A stretch of DNA of 64,000 nucleotides from Mastigias papua (Eukaryota; Cnidaria; Scyphozoa; Rhizostomeae; Mastigiidae), in contig OZ025275.1 of the NCBI GenBank assembly GCA_964019165.1, positions 13,078,874 through 13,142,873 on the forward strand, given 5' to 3'. The translations under genes and the position numbers were made by a program. Under the pieces are notes generated by a model. It had not been told where the DNA came from. It worked only from the letters and a program-made list of their open reading frames with translations, and ran no database searches. Positions 24,548 to 45,172 of the stretch are shown in pieces. Numbering within the stretch: the stretch's first letter is position 1; every line of letters begins with the position of its first letter.

Positions 24548-25966
24548 CTATAATTTTCCATATAACAGATAAGAAATGAGACATTTTGGTAAATCAAGCT
24601 GTGGGATTTTGTTCTCTGGGATGAATTTGATTATTGAACACCTGCAAAGATTTTTCAGACTGTTATCCATAAACCTTGATTGTACAACCTTGACTGTATG
24701 ACTGTCTACTATTATTGCTAGCTGCCTTCCAGTCTTTGATACTGTCATGCCAGAGCTGCCTTTTGATGTTCTGTCATCAGCACTTAACTCATATTCAATG
24801 GTTGTTGCACCGTTGTCTGTATCAACAAAAGAAATGTTATTTTCAGTCCTTATGTAGCACCTGCTTGAAGCTGGACAGTATTTCATTGCTACTATTTTTG
24901 ACAGGTTGTCAGCAAATATTGCTATAGAAATTGTCACTTCCTTAACTGTCAATTTTTCAGGATCAATTGTCATTCTTGACAGTTTTCCACCTTCTGACAG
25001 CACCAATAGGTCATATGGCCTAAAGTTTATGCCAAACTCACAAAATGCATTGAAATGGTCAATAGGGTCACCAAAGTCTTGCTGCTTTAGGGAGAAGAGT
25101 TTCCCAAATTTGTTTGCCGCAACACTAAAGAGAACAAGTTGCCAGTCTTTTGTTGATGAAAGTAATGCCAATATTTTGCCATCTGATGAGAATGAATTTG
25201 AAGATATATACCCTTTTAACTTGGGACACTCCTTCACAAGACTCAATGAAGCAAAATGTAAATTTGATTGTATATTCCAGAAGTCTAAGAAGTTTGTTTT
25301 CCTAACTGAATGATAGTCTGTGCAGATTGACGTAACGAGAATGTGATCGTTAGTGGGCAAAAAGTTGGTGGTAGTTACTTTGGCTGATAGTATCTCGCAC
25401 GATGTGAAGGTCAGCTTTGATTTTAGCTCAATACATATCGAAGTGTGTGAGCTAACAAACTCATATACCGATATAGTCGGTTTGCGAGGAATCTCCTTAT
25501 AGCTGAAACCATACACAGCTATTGCGTTTGTATCACTTGACAGAGTTACACAGTATATATCTATGAAATCGAGTTCTATTGATGCAGCTATTTCAAAATC
25601 GTTTATTTCTTCAGTATAATACGCTCGACAATTGTTCACATTGGAATTGTCTGGTTGTTGTGGAGTTGGTTGAAGTAATAGCAGCTGGCTAATTGGAAGC
25701 AAATTATTCCATGCTAGGGAGTTTTGCTCCTCAGTAATACATTTGACTTCAATACAGGCAAGATATCTCCCATTGCAAGCGAAATCTACATAGTTAACTC
25801 GACAGATTCCGGCTGGGCGACGCAAGAAAGTAAGATGATCTCGCTCGCCGATCTTAGATGAATTTGTCCATTCGCCGTACACTTCTTTGCAGAGGCCACT
25901 TACGCCATTATAATATGAAAGTGATTTTCCTTTAAACAATCTACATTTCGTTTTACTCATGGTCAA
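24548..25966 (-). CDS. beta-propeller-like protein with C-terminal SOCS box
   Basis: Single uninterrupted frame of 472 aa (470 if the second ATG, MSKTKCRLF, is used). The last 37 residues (about 436-472) form a SOCS box: BC-box SLKNLCRCSIIKF for elongin B/C, then a Cul5-box-like LDLPKCLISYLLY at about 457-469. The preceding region has repeating short strands with motifs such as NSFSSDGKILALLSSTKDW and MTVSKTGRQLAIIVDS, typical of degenerate WD40 blades. By family knowledge such proteins are substrate receptors of Cul5-elongin E3 ligases; that role is inferred from architecture. No WD dipeptides are strongly conserved, so the propeller call is weaker than the SOCS call. Absence of introns contrasts with the neighbouring genes. 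Confidence 0.85.
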   Translation of the reverse strand: MTMSKTKCRLFKGKSLSYYNGVSGLCKEVYGEWTNSSKIGERDHLTFLRRPAGICRVNYVDFACNGRYLACIEVKCITEEQNSLAWNNLLPISQLLLLQPTPQQPDNSNVNNCRAYYTEEINDFEIAASIELDFIDIYCVTLSSDTNAIAVYGFSYKEIPRKPTISVYEFVSSHTSICIELKSKLTFTSCEILSAKVTTTNFLPTNDHILVTSICTDYHSVRKTNFLDFWNIQSNLHFASLSLVKECPKLKGYISSNSFSSDGKILALLSSTKDWQLVLFSVAANKFGKLFSLKQQDFGDPIDHFNAFCEFGINFRPYDLLVLSEGGKLSRMTIDPEKLTVKEVTISIAIFADNLSKIVAMKYCPASSRCYIRTENNISFVDTDNGATTIEYELSADDRTSKGSSGMTVSKTGRQLAIIVDSHTVKVVQSRFMDNSLKNLCRCSIIKFIPENKIPQLDLPKCLISYLLYGKL

Positions 25967-26234
25967 GTGTATAAATTAGTACTTGTGTTTTGAAAATCTG
26001 AAGTTCAGCCATCTTTTGATGGTAGCCTCGTTTGCATGAAAATTGTTGGGTATTTTCCGGACCAGAAAAGTTGGTATATTGGGCTTTGGGATCTTTGTAA
26101 CACAGCAACTGTTCCAAGCGCAGAGCATAAACTATGGACTTTTTACAGGTAAACGTTGTTAAGATATTGGCTATGGCCTCTCTTTGGAATACGCGATAGG
26201 TGTGAGCTAAAATTCAACACTAGAAAATTATGTT

Positions 26235-26414
26235 TCTGTTTCTTTTCTCTTTTGATATTGTATATTTTATTCTAGTTTTTTAAATCTAATTATGTAAGTA
26301 ATGTAGGTAATATTTTATTCCTATATATTAACATTAGTCTATTTTGTAAGTTTTTAAGTGGAGGGCCCCTTGAAAATCAGCAACGCTGAAGGGCAACCCT
26401 CCTTAAATATTTGA

Positions 26415-26465
<51 letters not shown>

Positions 26466-26466
26466 T
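26235..26466 (+). mobile_element. LINE 3' end with (TCAA)n tail
   Basis: AT-rich 3' UTR-like sequence, then GGAGGGCCCCTTGAAAATCA ... GCTGAAGGGCAACCCTCC (26360-26410), then a pure (TCAA)n tract (about 26418-26465). The hairpin-forming tail is shared with copies at 7435 and 60636. Severely 5'-truncated. Confidence 0.75.
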
Positions 26467-27660
26467 ATCTAAGTTTGCAGTAAATGACTTACCAAATGTT
26501 TCTAATAAACTAAAGTTTTGTCTTTTCGCTGGTGATACAAATATCTACTTTGAATCAAAAGATATGCTTTATTCAATCAAAAGCTTTGACAAAGAGCTTA
26601 GATCAATACAGAGATGACTCAATACTATTAACTTATTGGTAAAGATTGTCATTAGATTGATAAGGACAACTGTATCGTCGTTCCAGTCTTCATTCGTTAA
26701 TGATGCTCCTAGTACCATCATCAATATTGGGAAAAATGCTATCAAGAGAATAAAATTTGTTATGTTCTTAAGGTTCCTCTTTGATGAATAGTTGCGTAGG
26801 AAATACCATCTATGTGAACTATCTAAAAAGTTGACTAGAACATGTGGAGTTCTCTTCAAGATTCGCAATCTACTACAATTGGAAGTTTCACTCTGCTTGT
26901 ACAATGTCTTGTTCCGGCCTTTCCTGCATTATATGCTTATTGTCTGTGGTCATATAAATGCATCTTTCATAGAACCAATTTTCGTGTTATTGAAAAGAGC
27001 AGTCAGAGCAATCTCATTTCGTTCTCGATTGTCACCCTCTCTATCCGTCTTCATGCATCTTAAACTACTCAAGCTTTCTGATACTTTTGAACTTAGACTC
27101 TTAACTTTTGTCTATAACTCTTTCAGCAAGATTTCTCCTGAATGCTTCCATAACTTCTTGGTATTCAATTCGTCTATTCATAATTACTCCACTAGGCAGC
27201 CAAGTCAAGGGGATTTATACTTGAGTCGAAAAAACCCGCCTTCAACATGATCCAAAATCCCTTTGTCTTGGTCCAAACTTTGGAATACAACACCTGTAGA
27301 GTTCAGAATGCCAATCAAAGGCGTCCTTCAATGCAAGGTTAAAATTTAGTTATTGAATAAAGCTAACAAATTCCTGACCTACATGGATTGCCTGCCCACA
27401 TTTCCATAAAAAAATGCTTGAGTGTCTACTTCTCAGGCCTTTCAAATTCCCTAGAAGTTCCTAGATAGGAAATAGGGGGGCTCCCTCCTTGAACAGTTTA
27501 ACCTTTCAGGGAGTTGCTCCTTTTAAGTAACTCCCTGCGTGCAGTTCATTTTGTTTCACTTCTTTTTGTTGTCATTAGTTTATTATACTGATTTGTATTG
27601 TAATAACTTTCTGAAGTGTATGTAGAGGAGTTGTGAAATAAACTTAACTGAACTGAACTT
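26467..27660 (+). mobile_element. degenerate LINE (RT C-terminal half and 3' UTR)
   Basis: Frame fragments include VNDLPNVSNKLKFCLFAGDT, in which FAGDT replaces the FADDT catalytic motif, then a thumb-like LRRKYHLCELSKKLTRTCG and a C-terminal LFRPFLHYMLIVCG block. Ends in an AACTG-rich tail near 27640-27660. Stops and frameshifts throughout. Different family from the copy abutting it on the left. Confidence 0.75.
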
Positions 27661-28140
27661 ATCTAGCAGTAAAATTATAAGTCTTTACGTTATCTAAAAA
27701 CGATATCACGAGCACAGATAGTCATTTTTGTTTGTTTTGATGATCTTCTTTGAATACATAGATATGCCCTAGTTATTAACTCACATTATTCCCAATTTGA
27801 AATGCAAAATGTTTTTGATTTGCAACTCCATAGAGTGAGTCAGATCCGCGCGTATTTTAGGCCCCGTTGAATGAGCAAATATATTATATCCTATAAGTTG
27901 TTATGCATTTGCTATATGCAGAATGTGCTTATCACTCTAACATCATCTTGTGTTGGCGGACTTCCTACGCTCATATTAGTTTGCAAGAATCTTCCCAAGC
28001 AGAAAAAGACTAATTGAGGATTGAATGAAGGTTGGAAAGATTGTTTAAATTCATTTGAGATTTTTATACCTTTTACAATCGATTCCTTTTGAAGTCATTT
28101 CTTTAATTGTTTCACAGAAGGCATTATGGATAGCGGGAGA

Positions 28141-28318
28141 TCACTGCAGAGGATTAGAGCGGAAAAGATTGTGAAGCTCCTTGCTTAAGTTGCTTTCTTT
28201 GTTGTCATCAACACCTTGCAATATTGGTGGAAGGAGAATGTTCTGCCTTAGCGTCCATATCAACCTGACAGAATCTGAATCTGGCCAGAGCAGAAACTTT
28301 TGACTGACAATTGTAGGT
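28141..28318 (-). CDS. possible terminal exon, unrecognised protein
   Basis: Minus-strand frame preceded by a good acceptor (CTACAATTGTCAG) reading SQKFLLWPDSDSVRLIWTLR to a TGA. Composition is protein-like, but no domain is recognised. An upstream frame at 28853-28497 (MTTYANLSARQLRVQLIYLQ) has a strong internal donor (GTAAGT), yet its phase does not fit this acceptor, so a gene is only a possibility. Confidence 0.2.
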
Positions 28319-29796
28319 ATGTACAAAGTATTAATCTGGCCCGGTCCGCACTCATGGACTAGTTATGTGCAAATGACAATGCTGCCTTTCAAATATTGGT
28401 TTGACATTGGTTTGGGTATCAGCAATCCAGCACATGTTATGTATTGTCTTACTATCGTCTTTCAGATAATTAAAATTTGATAATTAAATAAATCAATTAG
28501 GTATTAAAAGTCGTATATTGGCATTCTAACAAATAATTATTTTTACATGGATGAACGACCGCAATTTTGTTGCAAGGCTGTGCTATATTTTGCCGATACA
28601 GTACTTCTCTTATGGAACTCTTGTGTTTTATCTTGGTACTAAATTCTGTATCTTTCAATGCATCTTCAAAGATGGCTTTTGTCCATACATTCGAGTTGAA
28701 AACGTGAGTTTGAGGTCCCACATTGCCAGTGTGATATGCGATAATAAGCGCGGATCGTAGGCGTTGCAGCTGCTGCAACTTACGATTACTGTCTTGCAGA
28801 TAGATAAGCTGAACTCGCAGCTGCCTTGCTGATAGATTTGCATATGTTGTCATAAATTAACATCGAATGAGCAAGGTAAGTATAGGATTTAAATGAAAAA
28901 CATACATTTTGCAGACAATGTTGACCTAGACTAACTGTATTATCATGCGTTATTTTCACAAATTCAGCAAGAGCTATGCACAGGTAGACCTTTTTCTTGC
29001 TGGTAAATAGGATGTCTTGAAAAATTCACATTAATGCATTTTCAGAATTTTATACGTAACATCAGAATTTAATTATTAAATTTCCATCAAATTGTGATTT
29101 CTCGGTTTCGTTGTCGCTGTCTAATAAAGAAGGAGTATATTGTTGAAAGTGAGAATTATGTCTTTTGACGCACTTTGATTCAGGGCTGTGGCCGGTTAGT
29201 AGCGTAGAGAGGAGGAAAAGCAAATTCTTGGTTTGAAAACTCGCTGAATCTTATACAAGCAGGAAAGCCTTGGAGCTCCAATGATTCTATCCTTCACTTG
29301 GCTAGTCATCTGAAAGATTCTGATCCTGTTGAGAACTGATCAAGTTGGAGTTGTTATTGAGTTGTTTTCGAATGCAGGCTGCAGTTTAAACTCCTCTGTG
29401 AGACCGTACGTTTCACTTGTTATGTGGTAAATTATAAATGAAGCGCTGGACTAGGCGAAGTTCAAAGATCATATGCTATATTGAATCGGCTAGTTTGAGT
29501 CATTGACGGTGTTTCAAGGCGGAATGATTGTTGAAGAATGTTTAAGAATATACTCATAGACTCCTAAGTTTCAGCATTTACAGTCATTTACAGTTGAAGA
29601 AAAACAGCATTATGCAAAATGACGTTGTCTTCGTCTAGTTTTTGTATTTTTGACGAATCAAATTTGTTTTGAGCTCCTATTTCAAAAATTCTGCTACTTG
29701 CTCAGTTGCATTTACAAGGAAGTTACTTGCACAATACTGCAACTTTATTTTACTGAATACTAGAAATACAAGTTGTAACGCCGCGTCCTCAACCAT

Positions 29797-30005
29797 TGTC
29801 TACCATTGTCCCCTATTATTGTCTACCATTGTTCCCTACTATTGTCTAACATTGTCCCCTACTATTATCTACCATTGTCCCCTACTATTGTCTATCATTG
29901 TCTCCTACCTTTGTCTGTCATTGTCTACTATTGTCCCCTACCATTGTCTACTATTGTTCTTTACTATTGTCTACCATTGTTTGCAATTGTCCCATATGTC
30001 TACCA
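29797..30005 (+). repeat. CCATTGTCTA-type minisatellite
   Basis: About twenty degenerate repeats of a 10-11-mer such as ACCATTGTCT, ACTATTGTCT and ACCATTGTCCC, phased roughly every 10-11 bases. Pyrimidine-rich on the plus strand. Confidence 0.9.
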
Positions 30006-30602
30006 TTTTCTGTGTTCCTCACTCCAGAAGTCATGTCTTCAAGGGATTGTTTATCTGCAAATTGTAAATGCTTATACTACCTTAGCTTAGCTAGCTTTAT
30101 TATCCGTCACGAATACTTATGACTTTGCTTTGCTAAATACACATTTCTTAAGACTTTTTTAGAATGACTAGTCGCGTTTGTGTAGCACTGCTATGTTACA
30201 CAGGCAAGCAGGCACTACCCATACATAACACTCTAATACGTAGATTGCTACAAGAAATCTATACAAAGTAAGTAGAAGCAGTGAATGTCTCGCGTGAATA
30301 TTTAAATTTTAAAGATATTCCTTAGGTCTCAGAAATCCAGTACTGGACTTTCTTAACTTTTTCAGCAGCAGAGTAATGCTTTCGGTCTGAGCCTCATTTT
30401 TAATGCTGGACACGTGGATGGAAGAAATTTTGGAGGGGAATGAAGTTTGTTAGCCTTGTTGTATTGAGTTATCAACTTTTTTGCACATTCATCATGGTGT
30501 GTCAAATATTTTGAATAGATTTTCACTATAAATATAATTGATATATTTGTTGCAAAACAAACACTTTTTCTTATATATGCATACAAAAGTTATTTGAAAT
30601 AA

Positions 30603-30956
30603 TTAGAAGTGTTTTGTGTTTCTTTGTTTCCATATATTTCCCAGTTTTCTTTCTTTGACATCCTGGTTGCGTTTTTTGGCAGTCCCAAGTGTTCGATCCA
30701 TATTCGGGATCAGTGGCTCAATTATGCCCAAAGCTTTTCTCAGTCCTCTAATTTGGAGGTTTGCAATAATATTCACAAAGTTTTCTTCCAATAGATCCTT
30801 CATCATCACATTGGCGAAATTTCTTTTTTCTACCTTCTGAGACAACTCCTCACCATTGCAACAAATCACTTGCAGCATTGGGCATGAACTATTAAATAAT
30901 CGGACTGGCATATCTTGTGCATTCTTTGCCATATCTTCTTCAAATCTTGTTCTCAT
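30603..30956 (-). CDS. hypothetical 117-aa ORF
   Basis: Uninterrupted frame opening MRTRFEEDMAKNAQDMPVRL, charged, with a basic C terminus (LGTAKKRNQDVKERKLGNIW). No domain recognised, no splice context checked to be convincing. It may be a remnant of a mobile element or chance. Confidence 0.2.
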   Translation of the reverse strand: MRTRFEEDMAKNAQDMPVRLFNSSCPMLQVICCNGEELSQKVEKRNFANVMMKDLLEENFVNIIANLQIRGLRKALGIIEPLIPNMDRTLGTAKKRNQDVKERKLGNIWKQRNTKHF

Positions 30957-32204
30957 ATTTCCTACTCATGTCATGCACCTGCTTTTTTCTTCTTTAGAAA
31001 CATTCGTATGCAAGGCATGAGCAGCAATGTATTAGAGCATGAAATTTTTTCGGTGTTGTGAAACTGGGTCTCAAATTTTATTAAACTTCGTGAATAGGGT
31101 AAGGTAACTTTTTCGTTTGTCTTAATAGTTCTTCCACCCTTGTACCCAGCGTTACAAATGACAGTTCTCGTATGTACCGCTTTCTTTTAAAACAAGGTGC
31201 ACAGAATATCTACCGAAATCTTGTATATGAGTTGATATGACTTCACTTTGCCACAAGTCTTCTGTCCTGTATACAGACTTCTGTTGAACACGGATTCGAG
31301 TTGGTGAATGGCCAAGCCTTGAGAATAGCAACGATTGATAAGAATAATAGCATGTTACTTGTAAGTATTCTCAAACTAGAATGCATATAGATAAGGGCCA
31401 GATACTGAGTGGAGCAGGTATAAAGGCATAAGCCTGTAACCAATAGGATGCGCAGCCCCCGATACTTCGCTGACATTGTATTTTGACATGTTCTAAATAG
31501 TCGTTTTAATCATAATATCATGTTGCTCTGCCTCTTAATTTGATAGAAATATATAGTAGTAATAGTTTGTCTGTATGTATGTATTTATTATATATACCTA
31601 TATATTTAACTGTAATTTATAAATTATAATTAGCATTATAGTGTATTTTTTTAACATGACCCAATGTAAAACAGTATAATTTTACTGATATGGTTTTTCA
31701 TGTATAAATAATTAAAAATGAAAATGAAATGAAAATGAATGTATTTTATACATTTATATACATATATGTGTTTATATTTATATATGAAGTAGGCAACATC
31801 AAGTAATAATAAGAAGGAAAAATGATAATAATGGTAGGAATAATTCTCATATTTCTAGTAAATCGGGGTTTGTCCATAGTTTATTGCGACAGCATAATAT
31901 ATAGTAAGTACATGTAATAACAAAGACTTATTTATTTACAGCTGGTCGGTTGACTAGGTAGAATATGCTAATAAAACCGAGATATATATTTACGAGTTTT
32001 ACCCACAGATATTACAGTGGCATTTTTTCCCTTCCAGTTTCTGGTCATTGTTTTTAGAATTGTTTTGTTGTGTGCACATTTGGTGCTGTCTGGCAGTATT
32101 CCAGAGAATACTATTTCTATGCAGTAAGGAGCCTTTTCCATATGTAGATGCTTTCGCTTTTGGTACCTAGAGTAGATTCTTTATTCGTGGTGGCCCACAC
32201 TGGC

Positions 32205-32345
32205 AACGGAAAACTCACTTTCTCTTAAGGCAACCTCACTCTCTTTTTGGGACATTCAACTTATCTCACGGTAAACCATTTTTTCTCGGTAAACATACTT
32301 TCTCTCACGCCAAACTTAATTTCTCTTATAGCAGATTCACAGTCT
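32205..32345. repeat. degenerate ~28-bp tandem array
   Basis: Four or five diverged units of the type AAACTCACTTTCTCTTA / CAACTTATCTCACGGTAAACC / AAACATACTTTCTCTCACG. Unit borders are blurred by substitutions. Confidence 0.55.
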
Positions 32346-34387
32346 CAACAGATTCACAGTATCTCAGCAACTGTAGTGTCCAGTCCTAAGAAAAGCTGGA
32401 AGCAACAGATAAGAGAGTGGTGAATTACATGTTTTCTTTTAAAGTGAGTAGTTAATAGGAAAGCAGTACTCAGTTGATTAAAAAGTTAAGAAAGTTCAGT
32501 ACTGGATTTCTGAGACATAGGAAAGGTGATAAGTGATATAGCTTTAGGATTCCAATATTCACGCAAGACAATCATCGTTTCTACTTAATTTATATAGAAT
32601 TCTTTTGGTGTCATGTGTAGTAGAGTGTAATGTTTGTGCTGTGCCTGTCTGTGTAGCTTTGTAGTGTTACGCAAACTCGACTATTCTTGCTAACTAAGAA
32701 TGTGTTAAGTAAGTTCTTTTTGCTAAGTAAGTTCCAGTACTGTTCGAAAATAACTTTCTCATAGTAAGAACTTACACAATCTTTGCATGGGGTTTTCAGG
32801 TTTAAGCAGATTCTTTCCGTTTTGAATAAAGGCCCCAAAATCTACTTGAACATTTAGTAAGAGAGAATCATGGGAGAGACAGGATCAATAGTAGATGGTC
32901 CGTGTTCATTAAATTGATATTTTTTGGTTTGGAATCAGTGTAGAATGCAGAGGACCATTGGTTTTAGGCGTAGGTCATGAAAGCGATCCAGTTAGATCCA
33001 AACGGGATACAGAAAGGAAATGCTTATCGACTCTTTGTTTTGTTAGAATCAGGAATTCTTACCGAGGCTCGATCTTCTTAATTTTCTGCTAATTTTTGAC
33101 TCAAATTTTCTCAAAATTGTTCTGATTTCAAGACTCATTTTTGCGAATATTTGAAACATTTCTTGCAGTATGCACTTTGTTAGATATTCGTCGAGGTTCC
33201 TTTTGAATATAAGACAATGAATGCTAATATTTAGTAGCGTAAGCATCAGAATTTTTGCATAAAAGATTGCGAGTAGTTGAGAACTTGTGAAAATTCTCAT
33301 ACACGTTTTGCATAAGAAAACCCCTTTTTTGTCTGAGACTCAATTTTCTTAACTTTTCCTGAAATTGAAGCTGAGATTTTCTTAGCATTTTCTTAGCTTT
33401 TACAGGAGTAAACTGGCTAAACGAGGTTACCATTAATTGTTATGAAGAAGGTTGACTTTTTATCCTAAATTATCAAAGAAAAGTTTATATCTTAAAGGAG
33501 CCTGCAAAGATTGATCTTATCTCGATTTCTGGCACATAAAAAGATGACCTTTGGAAATTGAGCCTTGTGATTTTCTTAACATTCTCTTAAGATTTTGGCC
33601 TTTTGAGCCTAATTGTCTTTTGAACATTTTTCTTATAAAAAACATGTATGAGCCCTGGGCTTTTTCTAGCAGTGCTCCTGTTTTCTTTGGCAAATCAGGC
33701 CTCAGTGTACTACTTACAAAGCGTGTTCCAATGGCAGAGTTACGGGGGCCTATGAATGGTAAATACCCCCCTCCAGTTTTTTGAACATGTGGTAGAAATG
33801 TATTGAAATATCCTTCGATGCAGAATAGCTAAGAGGCCTATTGAAGTTTCTTACACGCATACCAATAATCTCATCTGCCGTTTTCTTCAAGAAAGTGCGT
33901 ACCTCTATCGTAAAAAGGGTGTTTCCCCAATATTCAAAGTACCTGGTCTCAAACAATTTTCTGCGTGCTGGCCCCCTGATCCTCAAGCTTCTCTACCCCG
34001 ACTCCACGTCTGCTGCTACTGTTGTGTTTTTACCATTCCTGTGGTTCTTGCATTATAAAAGAGTGCACGAAAAGTTCAACGGAGACATTTGATAAGAAGA
34101 TCAGTGATGGAGAACAGTGGAGATGCATGGTAGCATTAAGTTTAGCCACCGTATAGTTGCCATACCTTATTACTCTGGAAGTGAAGAGCGACAGGTTCAT
34201 ACGCTCCGTTAGTCAGATTCTCAGTGATGGAAAGAAGTGAAATGCTGTAAAAACACTTTGTTTACAGTGTAAAAGAATGATGTTGGGAAGGAGCAGTCGG
34301 TGCTTCTGATGTGCAGGTTACCGTACGAAAATTAGCATACATTAACATAAATTTTCGTACAAACTTTATCCATCTTGAGTGTTGAAA

Positions 34388-43559
<9,172 letters not shown>

Positions 43560-44954
43560 GTAACATTGTACTTATCTAGTATTATTAACTTGTATGTAAA
43601 TGACAACCTCTTGAACATTCAAATTCGTAGGTATTTAGATGGAAGTTAGCTGGAATTCTGTGCATTTCTATTCCTGGCAAGAAATTAGTTTGCTTTTGAC
43701 CAGATTATAGTTCATGATTTACCCATCTCCCCTTTATACCTTTAGTTTGGGGCTGGGTGGAGGGGCTGTGAGTTCGCGAATTATAACAGCGGGTAATGTT
43801 TGTTTATAGGGTTTGTTTGGCTGGGAAGGAGCAGTGCATGACGTTTCTTGTCATAACTAGTTGTTGGTTAGTGGTGGAAAATATCTTGCAATTGAACTGT
43901 TTCTCGAGTTAGTTTGAGGAGAATTCTGTGTTGCAGACATATCCAATAGCTTTCGCCATTCTAGGCATATTTTAAGAAATTGGTTCGAGTTTTTATCCCG
44001 GACTCATGTTTGTCATAAAATTACTTCGACAAGAAAATGATTATTATATAGAATGACGTCATTTGGTCCTAGGTATTAAATAGAATAAGATTATAAGAAT
44101 ACTGTGACATCAATATTGAGGAGTTTCAAATTCGGTGACCGTTTGAAAATGGGCCACCGCGATTGCAATTTTTTGCCCGGTTGCCATGACGTCTTAGGAT
44201 GAGGTCAGCGAGTCATCAAATTATCTGTCTGAAAAATTGCCCTTCGCGCTATTCGACTTTCAAATGGGAGTTTCTTATCATTTCCACTGTTTCCTCGAGT
44301 AACTTACGATGTATTTTAGTCTTAGCAAGTAAATTATGTTCTTAGTTGTACTATAAATAACTGCAGGATTACTAAACAATGATTCCCTTTTGATAAGGGA
44401 TTTGTTTGAAATTTCGTATTGAAGTCTTATTTGCATGGAAGTACTGGAAAAATGTTGCCACTGAATGCCATTCGAAGAGAGATCTTCAAATCAGGGTTCT
44501 GTTATGCAAGTTCCCATTCTTCTTCCCCTTTGCTCTGCCAGTTTCCTTGTCACCATTCTTATCACTTTTTGATCTATTTCACTTAATTAGCTTTAGCCAA
44601 GCACACAGGTTTCTAATGCTGTACGAAGGCGTGAAATACCCCGAGTTATTTTTTTTATCTTCTTTCATTTGCTCACCAATTACAATTACTAGATTAGCCT
44701 TCAAATACCTTCCTTTACAAGTTGGGATTCTTCTTGCCATTGCTTTTTTCTGCAATTTTCTGCGAGATAAAAACCTTGAGTGTACCAGTACCATTTATTT
44801 TGTGTGCTATATTATAAACTCTAAATGTCTAAATATATATGTTGTCAACCGATGAATACATTAACTTGATCGTGTCATGAGAGTTTTAAGTAGTTCATTG
44901 CCAGCTATTTATTGTAAATCATTAAATGATTTGTTGTTCAATTTTCTTCTGAGT

Positions 44955-45172
44955 TCTTCTCTTGCCGCATAACCGGCAAATGTTTTCAGAGCTCTGATCA
45001 CGTCTATTTTCTCCTGACCTACTTGACCAATCGTCATGTAAAGTGGGCCTGCATTATTTGCTGTGAAACGCATGTATGATCGGAATGCTGCATGATGATT
45101 GGTCAATTATGTTGGTAGAAAATAGACCTGGTCAGAAATCTCAAGCATTTGGGGGCTAATGCTCTGTTACAT
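44955..45172. mobile_element. palindromic MITE, copy 1
   Basis: Left half reads CTATTTTCTCCTGACCTAC then TGACCAATC; right half is its complement (GATTGGTCAATTATGTTGG then AGAAAATAGACCTGG) and ends CAAGCATTTGGGGGCTAATG. Same family as 53640-53850. Confidence 0.75.

Larger units (their letters stand above)
27661..34387. other. gene-poor intergenic stretch
   Basis: AT-rich. It holds two weak minus-strand candidates (28141-28853 and 30603-30956), a CCATTGTCTA minisatellite (29797-30005), a degenerate short tandem array (32205-32345), and T-rich sequence towards the PKA gene. No transposon ends recognised. Confidence 0.5.

Noticed and set aside
28497..28853. 118-aa minus-strand frame with a coiled-coil-like start
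   Set aside because: Looks partly protein-like, but its best donor is out of phase with the only nearby acceptor, and no homologue is recognised; only the possible terminal exon at 28141-28318 was listed, at low confidence.
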